In this document: positions 35,291-44,417 of the stretch, in pieces | Numbering within the stretch: the stretch's first letter is position 1 | Layout: every line of letters begins with the position of its first letter | DNA from: Palsa-892 sp035295845 | GTDB taxonomy: Bacteria > Pseudomonadota > Alphaproteobacteria > Rhizobiales > Xanthobacteraceae | DNA length: 64,000 nucleotides | NCBI GenBank assembly: GCA_035295845.1 | Contig: DATGIF010000017.1 | Coordinates: 1 to 64,000 of the forward strand | Reading direction: 5' to 3' | Position numbers and translations under genes: made by a program | The notes under the pieces: generated by a model | What the model was told of the DNA's origin: nothing | What the model saw: the letters and a program-made list of their open reading frames with translations, nothing else | Database searches by the model: none

Positions 35291-35845
35291 TTAGACTTCC
35301 TCCGCGCCCCGGGCGATCGCGCAGATGCCGGTGCGCGAGACCTCCACCAAGCCCAGCGGCGCCATCAGCACCACGAACTGGTCGATCTTGTCGGGCTTGC
35401 CGGTGAGCTCGAACACGAAGCTCTCGGTGGAAGCGTCGATCACGCGCGCGCGGAAGGCGTCCGCCAAGCGCAGCGCCTCGACGCGGTTCTCGCCCTTGCC
35501 CTTGACCTTGACGAGCGCGAGCTCGCGCTCGATCGCCTTGCCGGTGGCGGTGAGGTCGACCACGCGATGCACCGGAACGAGCCGCTCCAGCTGATGCTTG
35601 ATCTGCTCGATCACCATCGGCGTGCCGGTGGTGGCGATGGTGATGCGCGAGAGATGCTTCTCGTGCTCGGTCTCGGAAACGGTGAGCGAATCGATGTTGT
35701 AGCCGCGGCCGGAAAAGAGCCCGATCACGCGCGCCAAGACGCCGGGCTCGTTGTCGACGACGACCGAGAGCGTGCGCCGCTCGATCGCTTCTTTCGCCGG
35801 CGCGGCGGGATAGTGGGAGGTGGTGGCGTCTGGTTTTGGGGGCAT
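35291..35845 (-). CDS. ilvN: acetolactate synthase small (regulatory) subunit
   Basis: 184 residues, normal for IlvH/IlvN. The N-terminal ACT domain starts RTLSVVVDNEPGVLARVIGLFSGRGYN with the valine-binding region; the C-terminal domain ends GICAIARGAEEV. It binds branched-chain amino acids and controls the IlvB catalytic subunit. Unusually, ilvN is separated from ilvB (36352) by a repeat-bracketed GIY-YIG gene of about 430 bp. Start ATG at 35845. A diverged copy of its 3' end sits at 33328-33426. Confidence 0.96.
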   Translation of the reverse strand: MPPKPDATTSHYPAAPAKEAIERRTLSVVVDNEPGVLARVIGLFSGRGYNIDSLTVSETEHEKHLSRITIATTGTPMVIEQIKHQLERLVPVHRVVDLTATGKAIERELALVKVKGKGENRVEALRLADAFRARVIDASTESFVFELTGKPDKIDQFVVLMAPLGLVEVSRTGICAIARGAEEV

Positions 35846-35867
35846 TTTGATTTTCCGTCTAAATTAC

Positions 35868-35901
35868 CGTCATGCCCGGCCTTGTGCCGGGCATCCACGC
35901 C
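35868..35901 (+). repeat. 34-bp direct repeat, left copy
   Basis: The 34 bases starting CGTCATGCCCGGCCTTGTGC and ending GGGCATCCACGCC are identical to 36262-36295. The stop of the GIY-YIG gene begins at the next base. Confidence 0.9.
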
Positions 35902-36189
35902 TTAAGTCACGGCGTCGAACAAATCATCCCAATCCGGGTTGAACCCATGAATCATTCGCACCTTCCAAGCGCGTGACCAGTGTTTGATCACCTTTTCACG
36001 TTGAATCGCGCTCCGCATCTCATCGTGACGCTCATAGTAGACAAGCCGCTTCAACCCATACCGTTTGGTGAACCCATCAACGAGCCCCTCGCGGTGCTCA
36101 TGCACGCGGCGAACTAAATCGCTCGTAACGCCGACGTACAAAACGCCGTTCCGCTTGTTGGTCATGATGTAGACGAAGCCCCCGCGCAT
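35902..36189 (-). CDS. GIY-YIG nuclease family protein
   Basis: 95 residues, the UPF0213/YhbQ-like size. The motif FVYIMTNKRNGVLYVGVTSD carries the GIY and YIG elements (as VYI and YVG), followed by LVRRVHEHREG with the catalytic Arg region, and KRYGLKRLVYYERHDEMRSA with the conserved Glu. A small endonuclease domain, possibly active on branched DNA. It lies between ilvN and ilvB and is bracketed by identical 34-bp repeats, so it may mobilise or maintain the repeats; that is inference. Confidence 0.9.
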   Translation of the reverse strand: MRGGFVYIMTNKRNGVLYVGVTSDLVRRVHEHREGLVDGFTKRYGLKRLVYYERHDEMRSAIQREKVIKHWSRAWKVRMIHGFNPDWDDLFDAVT

Positions 36190-36261
36190 GATGAAACTCA
36201 GCCATATTTATTCTCTTCGCCAACCGCCTTTTTTATCGTCATCGCCAGGATTTTCTTTCTT

Positions 36262-36345
36262 CGTCATGCCCGGCCTTGTGCCGGGCATCCACGCCCTTAC
36301 ATCAAGGAAGGCGTGGATGGCCGGGACGAGCCCGGCCATGACGAC
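36262..36345. repeat. 34-bp direct repeat, right copy, with inverted half
   Basis: 36262-36295 is identical to 35868-35901. It is followed after a short spacer by GGCGTGGATGGCCGGGACGA and GCCCGGCCATGACGACG, an inverted partner, so this copy is a complete palindromic element just downstream of ilvB. Confidence 0.85.
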
Positions 36346-36351
36346 GTTGGC

Positions 36352-38112
<1,761 letters not shown>

Positions 38113-38142
38113 CGTCCGCTCCATCTCTCTTCAAGTCGTCCC

Positions 38143-38189
38143 CCTTGCGGGGAGGGTCGCCGCGCGAAGCGCGGCGGGGCGGGGGTCGT
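38143..38189. repeat. palindromic repeat, CCCTCCCC family
   Basis: CCCCCTTGCGGGGAGGGTCG followed by CCGCGCGAAGCGCGGCGGGG lies between the ilvB attenuator and the ilvB ATG, a second member of the family seen at 24928. Confidence 0.7.
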
Positions 38190-38230
38190 TGTCGTTTGAT
38201 TTATTCGTTCTCCGTTGGCCGCCGCCTAAA

Positions 38231-38256
38231 CAAAAAGGGGCCTCCACAGAGACCCC
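38231..38256 (-). terminator. ilvB attenuator terminator
   Basis: On the minus strand GGGGTCTC pairs with GAGGCCCC (one G-U) around TGTG, directly followed by TTTTTGTTT. It is a strong intrinsic terminator lying between the leader peptide (ends 38300) and ilvB (starts 38112), so it is an attenuator rather than an end-of-operon signal. Confidence 0.85.
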
Positions 38257-38299
38257 TCGCGCGCCACCAGACAATGAATAGCCGTTAGGCCATCCGCCG

Positions 38300-38347
38300 C
38301 TAGGCGCGCCCTCCTACTACGATAATAAGGCCGAGAAACTTGCGCAT
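38300..38347 (-). CDS. ilvB leader peptide
   Basis: A 15-codon frame, MRKFLGLIIVVGGRA, ends with TAG 44 nt before the attenuator stem. Its control codons are Leu-Gly-Leu-Ile-Ile-Val-Val, the three regulatory amino acids of the pathway. Ribosome stalling there would favour an alternative pairing (the GGGCGCGCC of the leader end can pair with GGCGCGC beside the terminator) and let transcription proceed. The ribosome-binding site is weak, as is common in these leaders. Confidence 0.75.
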   Translation of the reverse strand: MRKFLGLIIVVGGRA

Positions 38348-38379
38348 TTCGTGCCGTTTCGGTTCCAATCGTGCGGCGG

Positions 38380-38408
38380 AACGTACAGTCTCGCCCGGTA
38401 AAGGTCAA
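38380..38408 (-). promoter_or_regulatory. sigma70-type promoter of the ilvB leader
   Basis: On the minus strand TTGACC (38403-38408) and TACGTT (38380-38385) are spaced by 17 bp, an ideal -35/-10 pair, placing the transcript start around 38372, about 25 nt upstream of the leader peptide. Confidence 0.6.
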
Positions 38409-38644
38409 GGAGCCCGCCAGCGGGGAGAAGATGCCGCGGGACCGGTAAGGATCGGGTAAACGGCCTCTCCCTCCCGTCATTTCCCGGGCCTGACCCGGCC
38501 GCTCCATTCTGATTGCCGGCGGGCGATGGCGTCATTTTGGTTTTTCGCGCACGGACCCCTCACGAAACTTTGCGCGCGGGCCCGATCCGGGCAAGTTATG
38601 CAGGTTTCGCGCCTGCGCGAAAACGAATAGGTGCTTCCGGAATC

Positions 38645-39496
38645 ATGCCCTTTCTGCGCGAAAAAACCGGCCGCTGGTCAGGCGAAAAAATCGCGGCCTT
38701 CCTGTTCTCCATCGCGCCGGCGCTTTGGCTCGCCGGCCTCGTCGCCTTCAACCAGCTCGGCGCCCGCCCGGTCACCGAGGTCCTTCATTATTCCGGCCGC
38801 TGGACCATCCGCCTCATCCTCGCCGCGTTGCTGATCACGCCCGCGCGCCGCATTTTGAACTGGGGCAAGCTCATCAACGCGCGCCGCACGCTCGGCGTCG
38901 CCGCCGCCTGCTACGCCGGCTTCCACTTCATGCTCTACATCGTCGACCAGAAATACGATCTCGGAAAAGTCGCGAGCGAAATCGCACTCCGCTTTTACCT
39001 CACCATCGGCTTCGTCGCGCTTCTCGGCCTGATCGCGCTCGGCGTCACCTCCACCGACGCCGCCGTGCGCCGGCTCGGCGCGAAATGGGGCACGCTGCAC
39101 AAAAGCGTTTACATCATCGGCGTCCTCGCCATTATCCACTTCGCCCTGCAAAAGAAGCTCGATATCTACGAGCCGACGCTGATGATGGGCCTCTTGTCGT
39201 GGCTCCTCGCCTATCGCGCGCTCTACAAATGGCGCCGCGAGGTGGGCCTCGCCGGGCTTTGCGCGCTCGCGATTTTCGCCACGATCTTCACGATGCTGTT
39301 CGAAGCCGCCTGGTACGGCGTGCTCACCGGCGTACCTTTCGCACGCGTGCTCGCGCTCAATTTCATGTTCGATGTCGACATCCGCCCGGCCTGGTGGGTG
39401 TGCGCGGCTTCGCTCGCCGTCATCGCCTGCTATCTCGCGGCGCAATGGCTATGGCCGCGCGAGCCCGCGCGCGTGAAATTGCGCCCGGCCGAGTAG
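38645..39496 (+). CDS. msrQ: MsrQ-like haem-binding membrane subunit of the methionine sulfoxide reductase system
   Basis: 283 residues with about six hydrophobic segments. Matches MsrQ/YedZ: LHYSGRWTIRLILAALLITP near the N-terminus with TPARRI, RRTLGVAAACYAGFHFMLYI with His for haem, and KWGTLHKSVYIIGVLAIIHF with two further His residues. MsrQ feeds electrons to the periplasmic molybdoenzyme MsrP, but no msrP lies next to it. Start at 38645. Its last 48 bases overlap the end of miaA, which is on the other strand. Confidence 0.88.
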   Translation: MPFLREKTGRWSGEKIAAFLFSIAPALWLAGLVAFNQLGARPVTEVLHYSGRWTIRLILAALLITPARRILNWGKLINARRTLGVAAACYAGFHFMLYIVDQKYDLGKVASEIALRFYLTIGFVALLGLIALGVTSTDAAVRRLGAKWGTLHKSVYIIGVLAIIHFALQKKLDIYEPTLMMGLLSWLLAYRALYKWRREVGLAGLCALAIFATIFTMLFEAAWYGVLTGVPFARVLALNFMFDVDIRPAWWVCAASLAVIACYLAAQWLWPREPARVKLRPAE

Positions 39497-40384
39497 CGCT
39501 TCGAGCGCGGATTCCGGCGCGAGCCGTTCGAATTGCGGCAGTTGATGCCGGAACCAGGTTTCCTGGCGCTTGGCGTATTGGCGCGTGTCGGCCTTGCCGC
39601 CCTTTGCCGCCTCTTCCAGGGAAATCTCGCCGGCAAGATGCCGCATCAGCCACGGCGCGCCATGCGCTTTCATCGCGGGCAAGCTCGCATCGAGCCCGCG
39701 CGCGGCGAAGGCGCGGACTTCCTCCAGCGCGCCCGCGGCGAGCATCTTGTCGAAGCGCGCATCGATGCGCGCCCGCAACTCCGCCCGCTCGACGGCAAGA
39801 AAAACGGCGGCCGTATCGCCCGGCTCGATCAACGGCTTGCCGGGCGCGGCCTGCCATTCCGCTAGCGGCCGCCCGGTCGCCTCGAAGATTTCCAACGCGC
39901 GCAAAATCCGCTGCCGGTCGGTGGGGCGCAATCCCGCTGCCGTTGCCGGATCGCAGGCGGAAAGCCGCGCATGCAGGTCGGAGGCCGCGACCCCTTCCGC
40001 TTCGCCGCGCACCTTCGCGCGAACTTGCTCCGGCACCTGCGGCATCGAGGACAAGCCCTCGATCAACGCCCGGAAATAAAGCCCGGTGCCGCCGACGAAG
40101 ACCGGCAAGCGCCCTGCCCGCTCGACCTCCGTCAGCGCGCGGCTCGCATCCGCAAGCCACCGCCCCGCCGAATAATTTTCGGCCGCGTCCACATGGCCAT
40201 ACAACAAATGCGGCACGCGCGATTCTTCCTCGGGCGTCGGCCGCGCGGTGAGCACGCGGAAATCGCGGTAGACCTGCATCGAATCGGCATTGACGATCGT
40301 GCCGGAAAGCCGTTCGGCCAATTGCAAGGCAAGCGCCGACTTGCCGCTCGCCGTCGGACCTGCAATCAAGATCGCGCGAACCAT
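39449..40384 (-). CDS. miaA: tRNA dimethylallyltransferase
   Basis: 311 residues. Adds the dimethylallyl group to A37 of UNN-decoding tRNAs. The P-loop reads AGPTASGKSALA, then NADSMQVYRDFRVLTARPTP, GGTGLYFRALIEGL and the zinc-finger-free C-terminus KRQETWFRHQLPQFERL, all typical. Start ATG at 40384, 25 bp from divergent serB. Its 3' end overlaps msrQ by 48 bp on opposite strands. Confidence 0.94.
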   Translation of the reverse strand: MVRAILIAGPTASGKSALALQLAERLSGTIVNADSMQVYRDFRVLTARPTPEEESRVPHLLYGHVDAAENYSAGRWLADASRALTEVERAGRLPVFVGGTGLYFRALIEGLSSMPQVPEQVRAKVRGEAEGVAASDLHARLSACDPATAAGLRPTDRQRILRALEIFEATGRPLAEWQAAPGKPLIEPGDTAAVFLAVERAELRARIDARFDKMLAAGALEEVRAFAARGLDASLPAMKAHGAPWLMRHLAGEISLEEAAKGGKADTRQYAKRQETWFRHQLPQFERLAPESALEALLGRAQFHARGLARP

Positions 40385-40409
40385 CCTGCTTCCCCGGTGA
40401 ACTCATAGC

Positions 40410-41306
40410 ATGTCGCATGTGGCGACCCTGATCTCGAACCCGTCCGCGCCCGCCCTCACCCGGACGGTCGTCGATGCCGCGCGCATTCTGCTGCCGGTCG
40501 CGGGCAAGCCCGCCATGCTCGCCGAGGGCGTCGCCTGCGATATTCCCTTTGAATTCGCCGCAAACGGCGACGCATCCGCGCTGCTCGCTTCGCTCCGCGC
40601 AGCAATCGAGCCGGCGCCGATCGATGTGGTTATCCAGACCGCCGCGCGCCGGAAAAAGAAGCTTTTCCTCGCTGACATGGATTCCACCATGATCGCGCAG
40701 GAATGCATCGACGAGCTCGCGGACTTTGCCGGCTTGAAAGCGCACATCGCCGCCATCACCGAACGCGCGATGAAGGGCGAGATCGATTTCGTGCCGGCGC
40801 TCCGCGAGCGCGTCGCCCTCTTGAAGGGTCTCCCCGCAGGCGTAATCGATGAGGTCATCGAACAGCGCATCCGCCTCACGCCCGGCGCCCGCGCGCTGGT
40901 GATGACCATGAAGAAGCACGGCGCCTATACCTGCCTCGTCTCCGGCGGCTTCACGCTGTTTACGAGCCGCATTGCGGCGATGATCGGCTTTGACGAGAAC
41001 CGCGCGAACAGGCTCGTGATCGAAAATGGCAAGCTCGCGGGCAGCGTTGAAGAGCCGATCCTCGGCCGCGAAGCGAAACTCGCAACGCTCAAGGAATTAA
41101 CCGCGAAATTGAAGCTTGATCCCGCCGATACGCTTGTCGCCGGCGACGGCGCCAACGACATACCGATGATCGAAGCCGCGGGTTTAGGCGTGGCCTATCA
41201 TGCGAAACCCGCGGTCGTCGCCGCCGCGGCCGCGCGCATCGATCGCGGCGACCTAACTGCGCTCCTCTATCTGCAAGGCTACAAGCGGAAAGAATTTGTT
41301 GAATAA
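40410..41306 (+). CDS. serB: phosphoserine phosphatase
   Basis: 298 residues. Last step of serine synthesis. The HAD motif I is LFLADMDSTMIAQECIDEL (nucleophile Asp in DMDST), motif II region LVSGGFTLFTSRIA, and motif IV is VAGDGANDIPMIEAAGLGVA. The first ~85 residues form the regulatory N-domain often seen in SerB. The 25 bp between miaA and serB hold a divergent promoter region. Confidence 0.95.
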   Translation: MSHVATLISNPSAPALTRTVVDAARILLPVAGKPAMLAEGVACDIPFEFAANGDASALLASLRAAIEPAPIDVVIQTAARRKKKLFLADMDSTMIAQECIDELADFAGLKAHIAAITERAMKGEIDFVPALRERVALLKGLPAGVIDEVIEQRIRLTPGARALVMTMKKHGAYTCLVSGGFTLFTSRIAAMIGFDENRANRLVIENGKLAGSVEEPILGREAKLATLKELTAKLKLDPADTLVAGDGANDIPMIEAAGLGVAYHAKPAVVAAAAARIDRGDLTALLYLQGYKRKEFVE

Positions 41307-41345
41307 TTGCGAATTACATCCTCAACCTGAGGCGGGAGGGCTTGC

Positions 41346-41630
41346 ATGCCAGAAGAATGGAATCGTGATCCGGTCAAGGACTTCCTTTTCGTGCGTCCGT
41401 TCTTCACGCCGCGACGGCTCAGGCTCGTGTGGTTGTTGTTTCTAATCTTCTGGACGTTGCAATTCGTAGTTCAGATCTACGTCAGTTTTGGTACTTTCGC
41501 ATTGCCGACGATCGGCACCGTAATTTTCCTCATAAGCGAATTGCTATGGAGGATTTTCTATCTAATTTTCGTGCGCCTATTGCTTGAGGTCGCGCTTGTA
41601 ATCTTTTCTAGACCGCCTCAGCAGAGCTGA
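41346..41630 (+). CDS. small DUF4282-like membrane protein
   Basis: 94 residues with two hydrophobic helices (about 27-48 and 54-88). The beginning FLFVRPFFTPRRLRLVWLLF and the end LLWRIFYLIFVRLLLEVALV fit the DUF4282 pattern (cytosolic start, two helices, charged LLWR motif). No function is known. SD GAGGCGGGAGGG is in the 40 bp after serB, so it may be cotranscribed with serB. Confidence 0.65.
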   Translation: MPEEWNRDPVKDFLFVRPFFTPRRLRLVWLLFLIFWTLQFVVQIYVSFGTFALPTIGTVIFLISELLWRIFYLIFVRLLLEVALVIFSRPPQQS

Positions 41631-41635
41631 CACAA

Positions 41636-41663
41636 ATAAAAAGGGCGGCCCTTTGCCGCCCTT
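41636..41663 (-). terminator. intrinsic terminator of the Do-protease gene
   Basis: AAGGGCGGC and GCCGCCCTT form a 9-bp stem around a CCTTT/AAAGG loop (41641-41663). On the minus strand it is followed by TTTTATTTG, and it lies 19 bp past the protease stop. Confidence 0.8.
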
Positions 41664-41681
41664 CGATAAATTGCTCACCCT

Positions 41682-43154
41682 CTAGGGAATGGTGACGGGC
41701 ACGAAACGCTGTTCGTCGGCGCGTGTCACCAGAAGAAGCGTCGACTTCTTGCCGTCCTTTTTCAACGCTTCAAGCCGCTTCTGCACGTCGGCCGGGTTTG
41801 CCACCGCTTCCTGACCGACCTCGACGATCACGTCGCCGGGCTGAATGCCGCGCTCGGCCGCCGGCGAATTGGGATCAACCGTGACAACCAGCACGCCCTT
41901 GGCGCCATCCTTGATCTTGTAGCGCTTCTTGAGATCGTCGGTGATGCCCGAAAGCCCAAGCCCAAGCGAGGTTTTCGCGGCCGGTTTTGCTTCCGGCGGC
42001 GTTTCCTTGCTGAGCGAGGCCTTTTGCGGCTTTTCCGCATCCTCGAGCCGGCCGAGCGTCACCCGCGCGGTCTGCTCCTTGCCTTTGCGGATGAAGACAA
42101 TGTCGACGGTCTTGCCGACGGCGGTGTCGGCGACGCTCTTCGGCAGGTCGCGCATCTCCTTGATGTCGCGGCCGTCGAACTTCACGATCACATCACCCGA
42201 CTGAATGCCGGCCTTCGAAGCGGGGCCGCCGTCGGTGACGCCGGCAACGAGTGCGCCGCGCGCGTGCCCGAGCGAGAGACTCTCGGCGATCGCATCGTCG
42301 ACGTTCTGAATCTTGACGCCGATCCAGCCGCGCCGTGTCTCGCCGAATTCTCGCAGCTGCGCGATGACGCCGGTCACGCTCTTCGAAGGAATGGCAAAGC
42401 CGATACCGATCGAACCGCCGGAAGGCGAGATGATCGCTGTGTTGATGCCGATAACCTCGCCGTCCATGTTGAACAGCGGCCCGCCGGAATTGCCGCGGTT
42501 AATCGCGGCATCGGTCTGGATGAAGTTGTCGTAGGGACCGGCATTGATGTCGCGGTTCCTCGCCGAGACGACACCGACCGTGACCGAGCCGCCAAGGCCG
42601 AATGGATTGCCGATCGCCATCACCCAGTCACCCACGCGCATCTTGTCGGAATCGCCGAAGATAACCGCCTTGACCGGATTCTCCGGCTTCACGCGCAGAA
42701 TGGCGATGTCGCTCTTGGTATCGCGGCCGACAACCTCAGCTTTCAGCTTCGTGCCGTCGTTGAAGTTGACGAAAATCTCGTCCGCCTCCGCAATCACGTG
42801 ATTGTTGGTGACGACGATGCCCGACGGATCGACCACGAAACCAGAACCGAGCGAAGAAACCTTGCGCGAGCGCCCGCTGTCGCCGCCGCGATTTTTGAAG
42901 AATTCGTCGAAGAATTCCTCAAACGGCGAGCCGGGCGGCACTTGCGGCATTTGCATGCCCTTTCCCGCTTCGATCGTCTGCGAGGTCGAAATGTTCACGA
43001 CCGCGTCGAGCACGCGCTCCGCGACGTCAGCGACCGAGTCAGGCCCCTTGCCCTGAGCGGCGTGCGCGGGAGTGAAGGCAACAAGCGCGCTCAGCCCAAG
43101 CGCGAGCGCGGCGGCCGCGGCGCGTAGGGAGAGAGCATAAGAGGCGGCGTACAT
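41682..43154 (-). CDS. degP: Do-type periplasmic serine protease/chaperone
   Basis: 490 residues from the ATG at 43154 (GAGGA upstream). Signal peptide ending THAHA-like PAHAAQ, then the HtrA fold with the catalytic triad His in TNNHVI, Asp in KSDIAIL and Ser in GNSGGPL, and two PDZ domains (about 270-370 and 395-485; GYI-like GWIGVKIQNV, then GVLVVTVDPNSPAAERGIQP). It degrades or refolds misfolded envelope proteins. It belongs to the neighbourhood of hflKC and DUF2065, as in many alphaproteobacteria. DegP versus DegQ/MucD cannot be separated. Confidence 0.95.
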   Translation of the reverse strand: MYAASYALSLRAAAAALALGLSALVAFTPAHAAQGKGPDSVADVAERVLDAVVNISTSQTIEAGKGMQMPQVPPGSPFEEFFDEFFKNRGGDSGRSRKVSSLGSGFVVDPSGIVVTNNHVIAEADEIFVNFNDGTKLKAEVVGRDTKSDIAILRVKPENPVKAVIFGDSDKMRVGDWVMAIGNPFGLGGSVTVGVVSARNRDINAGPYDNFIQTDAAINRGNSGGPLFNMDGEVIGINTAIISPSGGSIGIGFAIPSKSVTGVIAQLREFGETRRGWIGVKIQNVDDAIAESLSLGHARGALVAGVTDGGPASKAGIQSGDVIVKFDGRDIKEMRDLPKSVADTAVGKTVDIVFIRKGKEQTARVTLGRLEDAEKPQKASLSKETPPEAKPAAKTSLGLGLSGITDDLKKRYKIKDGAKGVLVVTVDPNSPAAERGIQPGDVIVEVGQEAVANPADVQKRLEALKKDGKKSTLLLVTRADEQRFVPVTIP

Positions 43155-43325
43155 GGTCATTCCTCGAGAGCTTAAGCGGGATTAAAAACAAGCTGCCCCT
43201 GATCAATGGGCGAAGCAAGGCTTACCCGGCCCTTGCCGGTGGAGTTCTATATCATCCGGTGCGTGTCAATTCCGGCGGAAAAGCGACCATAGCGCGCACC
43301 TCGCGGCCTCTTGATCAGCCTTTGC

Positions 43326-43520
43326 CTAAAAGCCTCCGCGGCGCACGAACCACAGCAACGCGAGCCCGCCGATGGCGGCAACGATGCCGCTCACACGCAG
43401 AACCGTCTCGGGTGCCTCGGAGACGGCCGCGGCGGCCCGTTTGGCTGCGCTCGGAAAGGCCGCGAAAGTGAGTCCTTCAATTGCAAGCAAAAGGCCCAGC
43501 GCGGCAAGAAAGTCGTGCAT
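43326..43520 (-). CDS. DUF2065 membrane protein
   Basis: 64 residues with two hydrophobic segments. Start MHDFLAALGLLLAIEGLTFA and tail GIVAAIGGLALLWFVRRGGF match the DUF2065/YjeT family. The gene is 12 bp downstream of hflC and upstream of the Do protease, the conserved order of this family. Function unknown, presumably linked to HflKC. Confidence 0.88.
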   Translation of the reverse strand: MHDFLAALGLLLAIEGLTFAAFPSAAKRAAAAVSEAPETVLRVSGIVAAIGGLALLWFVRRGGF

Positions 43521-43532
43521 GGGCCTGTAATT

Positions 43533-44417
43533 TCACTTCGCGCCGGGCGCCTTGCCGGTGGGGTCGCCGAAATAGCGGAAAAAGTCCGAGTCCGGCGATA
43601 TCAGAAGCCGCGTATCGTTGTGCTTGAGGCCCGCTTCGTAAGCCTGCATCGAGCGATAGAACGCGAAGAAATCGCGATCCTTTTCGTAGGCCTCGGCATA
43701 GATACGGTTGCGCTCGGCATCCCCCTCACCGCGGATCTGCTCGCCACGGGAGGTCGCTTCCGCGACCGTGACCGTGACATCGCGATCGGCCCTGGCGCGG
43801 ATGGTTTGGGCGAGCTGATTGCCGCCGGCGCGGATTTCCGCCGCTTCACGTTGACGCTCGGTCTGCATGCGCTGGAACACGGCCTGGCTGTTCGCATCGG
43901 GAAGGTCAGCCCGGCGAATGCGGACGTCGACGACATTGATGCCGAAGTTCATGCCTTCGCGGTTCACCTGCTCGCGAATACGCGACATCAACACCTCGCG
44001 CTCATCGCGCACGACCTGAATGAAGCTCGCCTCCCCCAAGACGCGGCGGAGTGCCGAATTGAGAATGCTGGTGAGGCGGGAATTGGCGCCGTCGACCGTG
44101 CCGAGTGACTGATAGAATTTCAGGGGGTCGACAATCTTGTAGCGCGCGAAGGCATCGACCACGAGCCGCTTCTGATCGGAAGCGATCACTTCCTGCGCCG
44201 GGTTTTCAAGATCGAGAATGCGCTTGTCGATATAAACGACGCCGTCGACGAGCGGATATTTGAATTGCAGACCGGGCTCGGTCACGATGCGGACCGGCTC
44301 GCCGAATCGCAACACCAGCGCCTGCTGGTTCTGATGCACGGCAAAAAGCGCGCTGTAGGCGACGACCGCGGCGATCGCGACGAGCACCGCGAGAAGTCCA
44401 GTGATGCCCTTCATCAT
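43533..44417 (-). CDS. hflC: FtsH-modulating SPFH protein HflC
   Basis: 294 residues with a single N-terminal membrane helix (about 6-25) and the SPFH domain FAVHQNQQALVLRFGEPVRI. It forms with HflK a large periplasmic cage round FtsH. ATGATG start overlapping hflK stop as ATGA (44414-44417). The coiled stretch RERQREAAEIRAGG is typical. Confidence 0.95.
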   Translation of the reverse strand: MMKGITGLLAVLVAIAAVVAYSALFAVHQNQQALVLRFGEPVRIVTEPGLQFKYPLVDGVVYIDKRILDLENPAQEVIASDQKRLVVDAFARYKIVDPLKFYQSLGTVDGANSRLTSILNSALRRVLGEASFIQVVRDEREVLMSRIREQVNREGMNFGINVVDVRIRRADLPDANSQAVFQRMQTERQREAAEIRAGGNQLAQTIRARADRDVTVTVAEATSRGEQIRGEGDAERNRIYAEAYEKDRDFFAFYRSMQAYEAGLKHNDTRLLISPDSDFFRYFGDPTGKAPGAK

